Source: Chryseobacterium sp. (GTDB lineage Bacteria; Bacteroidota; Bacteroidia; Flavobacteriales; Weeksellaceae). From it: a DNA stretch of 5,391 bases. The notes under the pieces are model-generated. The model saw only the letters and a program-made list of their open reading frames with translations. It was not told where the DNA came from and made no database searches. Made by a program: the position numbers and the translations under genes. The first letter of the stretch is position 1; the number at the start of each line of letters is the position of its first letter. Shown piece by piece: positions 5,384 to 5,391 of the stretch. The stretch is from positions 1 through 5,391 of the forward strand of contig JASLCD010000329.1 in the NCBI GenBank assembly GCA_030146295.1. Reading direction: 5' to 3'.

Positions 5384-5391
5384 CAAAGTTA
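5384..5391 (-). promoter_or_regulatory. Bacteroidota-type -7 promoter box for the EamA gene
   Basis: Read on -, TAACTTTG is a perfect TAnnTTTG box followed by CAG. It ends 18 bases before the ATG at 5365, so the transcript would have a leader of only about 12 bases (A-rich, no GGAGG). The -33 element would fall outside the window. This box decides the start codon, because it rules out the upstream in-frame TTG. Confidence 0.65.

Noticed and set aside
5366..5386. A 7-residue extension of the EamA protein from a TTG codon
   Set aside because: The TTG is the last part of the perfect -7 box TAACTTTG (5391-5384) and so lies upstream of the expected transcript start.

Overview
The window looks like ordinary chromosomal DNA of a flavobacterium (Bacteroidota), most likely Chryseobacterium or a close relative in the Weeksellaceae. 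The evidence is AT-rich sequence, A/T-rich translation-initiation regions without a GGAGG Shine-Dalgarno, -7 promoter boxes of the Bacteroidota type TAnnTTTG (perfect copies ahead of rplS and the EamA gene), and protein sequences of flavobacterial character. The genus is inferred from recall of these families, not from a search.

Layout, left to right. (1) rplS, ribosomal protein bL19, on + (92-448), stands alone behind its own promoter and a possible structured leader. It ends at a strong hairpin terminator (468-506) that can also serve the convergent gene. (2) A small SRPBCC/AHSA1-type START-fold protein on - (562-1029). (3) An AraC-family regulator with an N-terminal cupin on - (1167-1949). 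(4) Divergent from it across 76 bp, a 12-helix MFS drug-efflux-type transporter on + (2026-3168). (5) A 137-bp convergent gap holding a perfect 15-bp inverted repeat, 79 bases apart, followed by eight T. (6) A secreted or periplasmic alpha/beta hydrolase on - (3306-4298). (7) A 10-helix EamA/DMT-family transporter on - (4379-5365), with its own terminator before the hydrolase and its promoter at the right window edge.

How the parts work together. The AraC regulator and the MFS transporter form the one clear functional pair: the regulator probably senses a small molecule through its cupin and controls the exporter from the shared intergenic region, an arrangement like NimR/NimT of E. coli. The SRPBCC gene lies downstream of the regulator on the same strand with no convincing terminator between them, so some co-transcription is possible. 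rplS, the hydrolase and the EamA gene appear to be separate transcription units.

There are no mobile elements, CRISPR arrays, tRNAs, rRNAs or clear pseudogenes, and no gene-free stretch above 300 bases. No new multi-gene system is apparent. The most notable unexplained signal is the inverted repeat at 3172-3280, which encloses a 17-codon ORF and can fold in competing ways. Two long reading frames have apparent TTG starts inside or upstream of promoter sequence; in both cases the ATG downstream is the better start.
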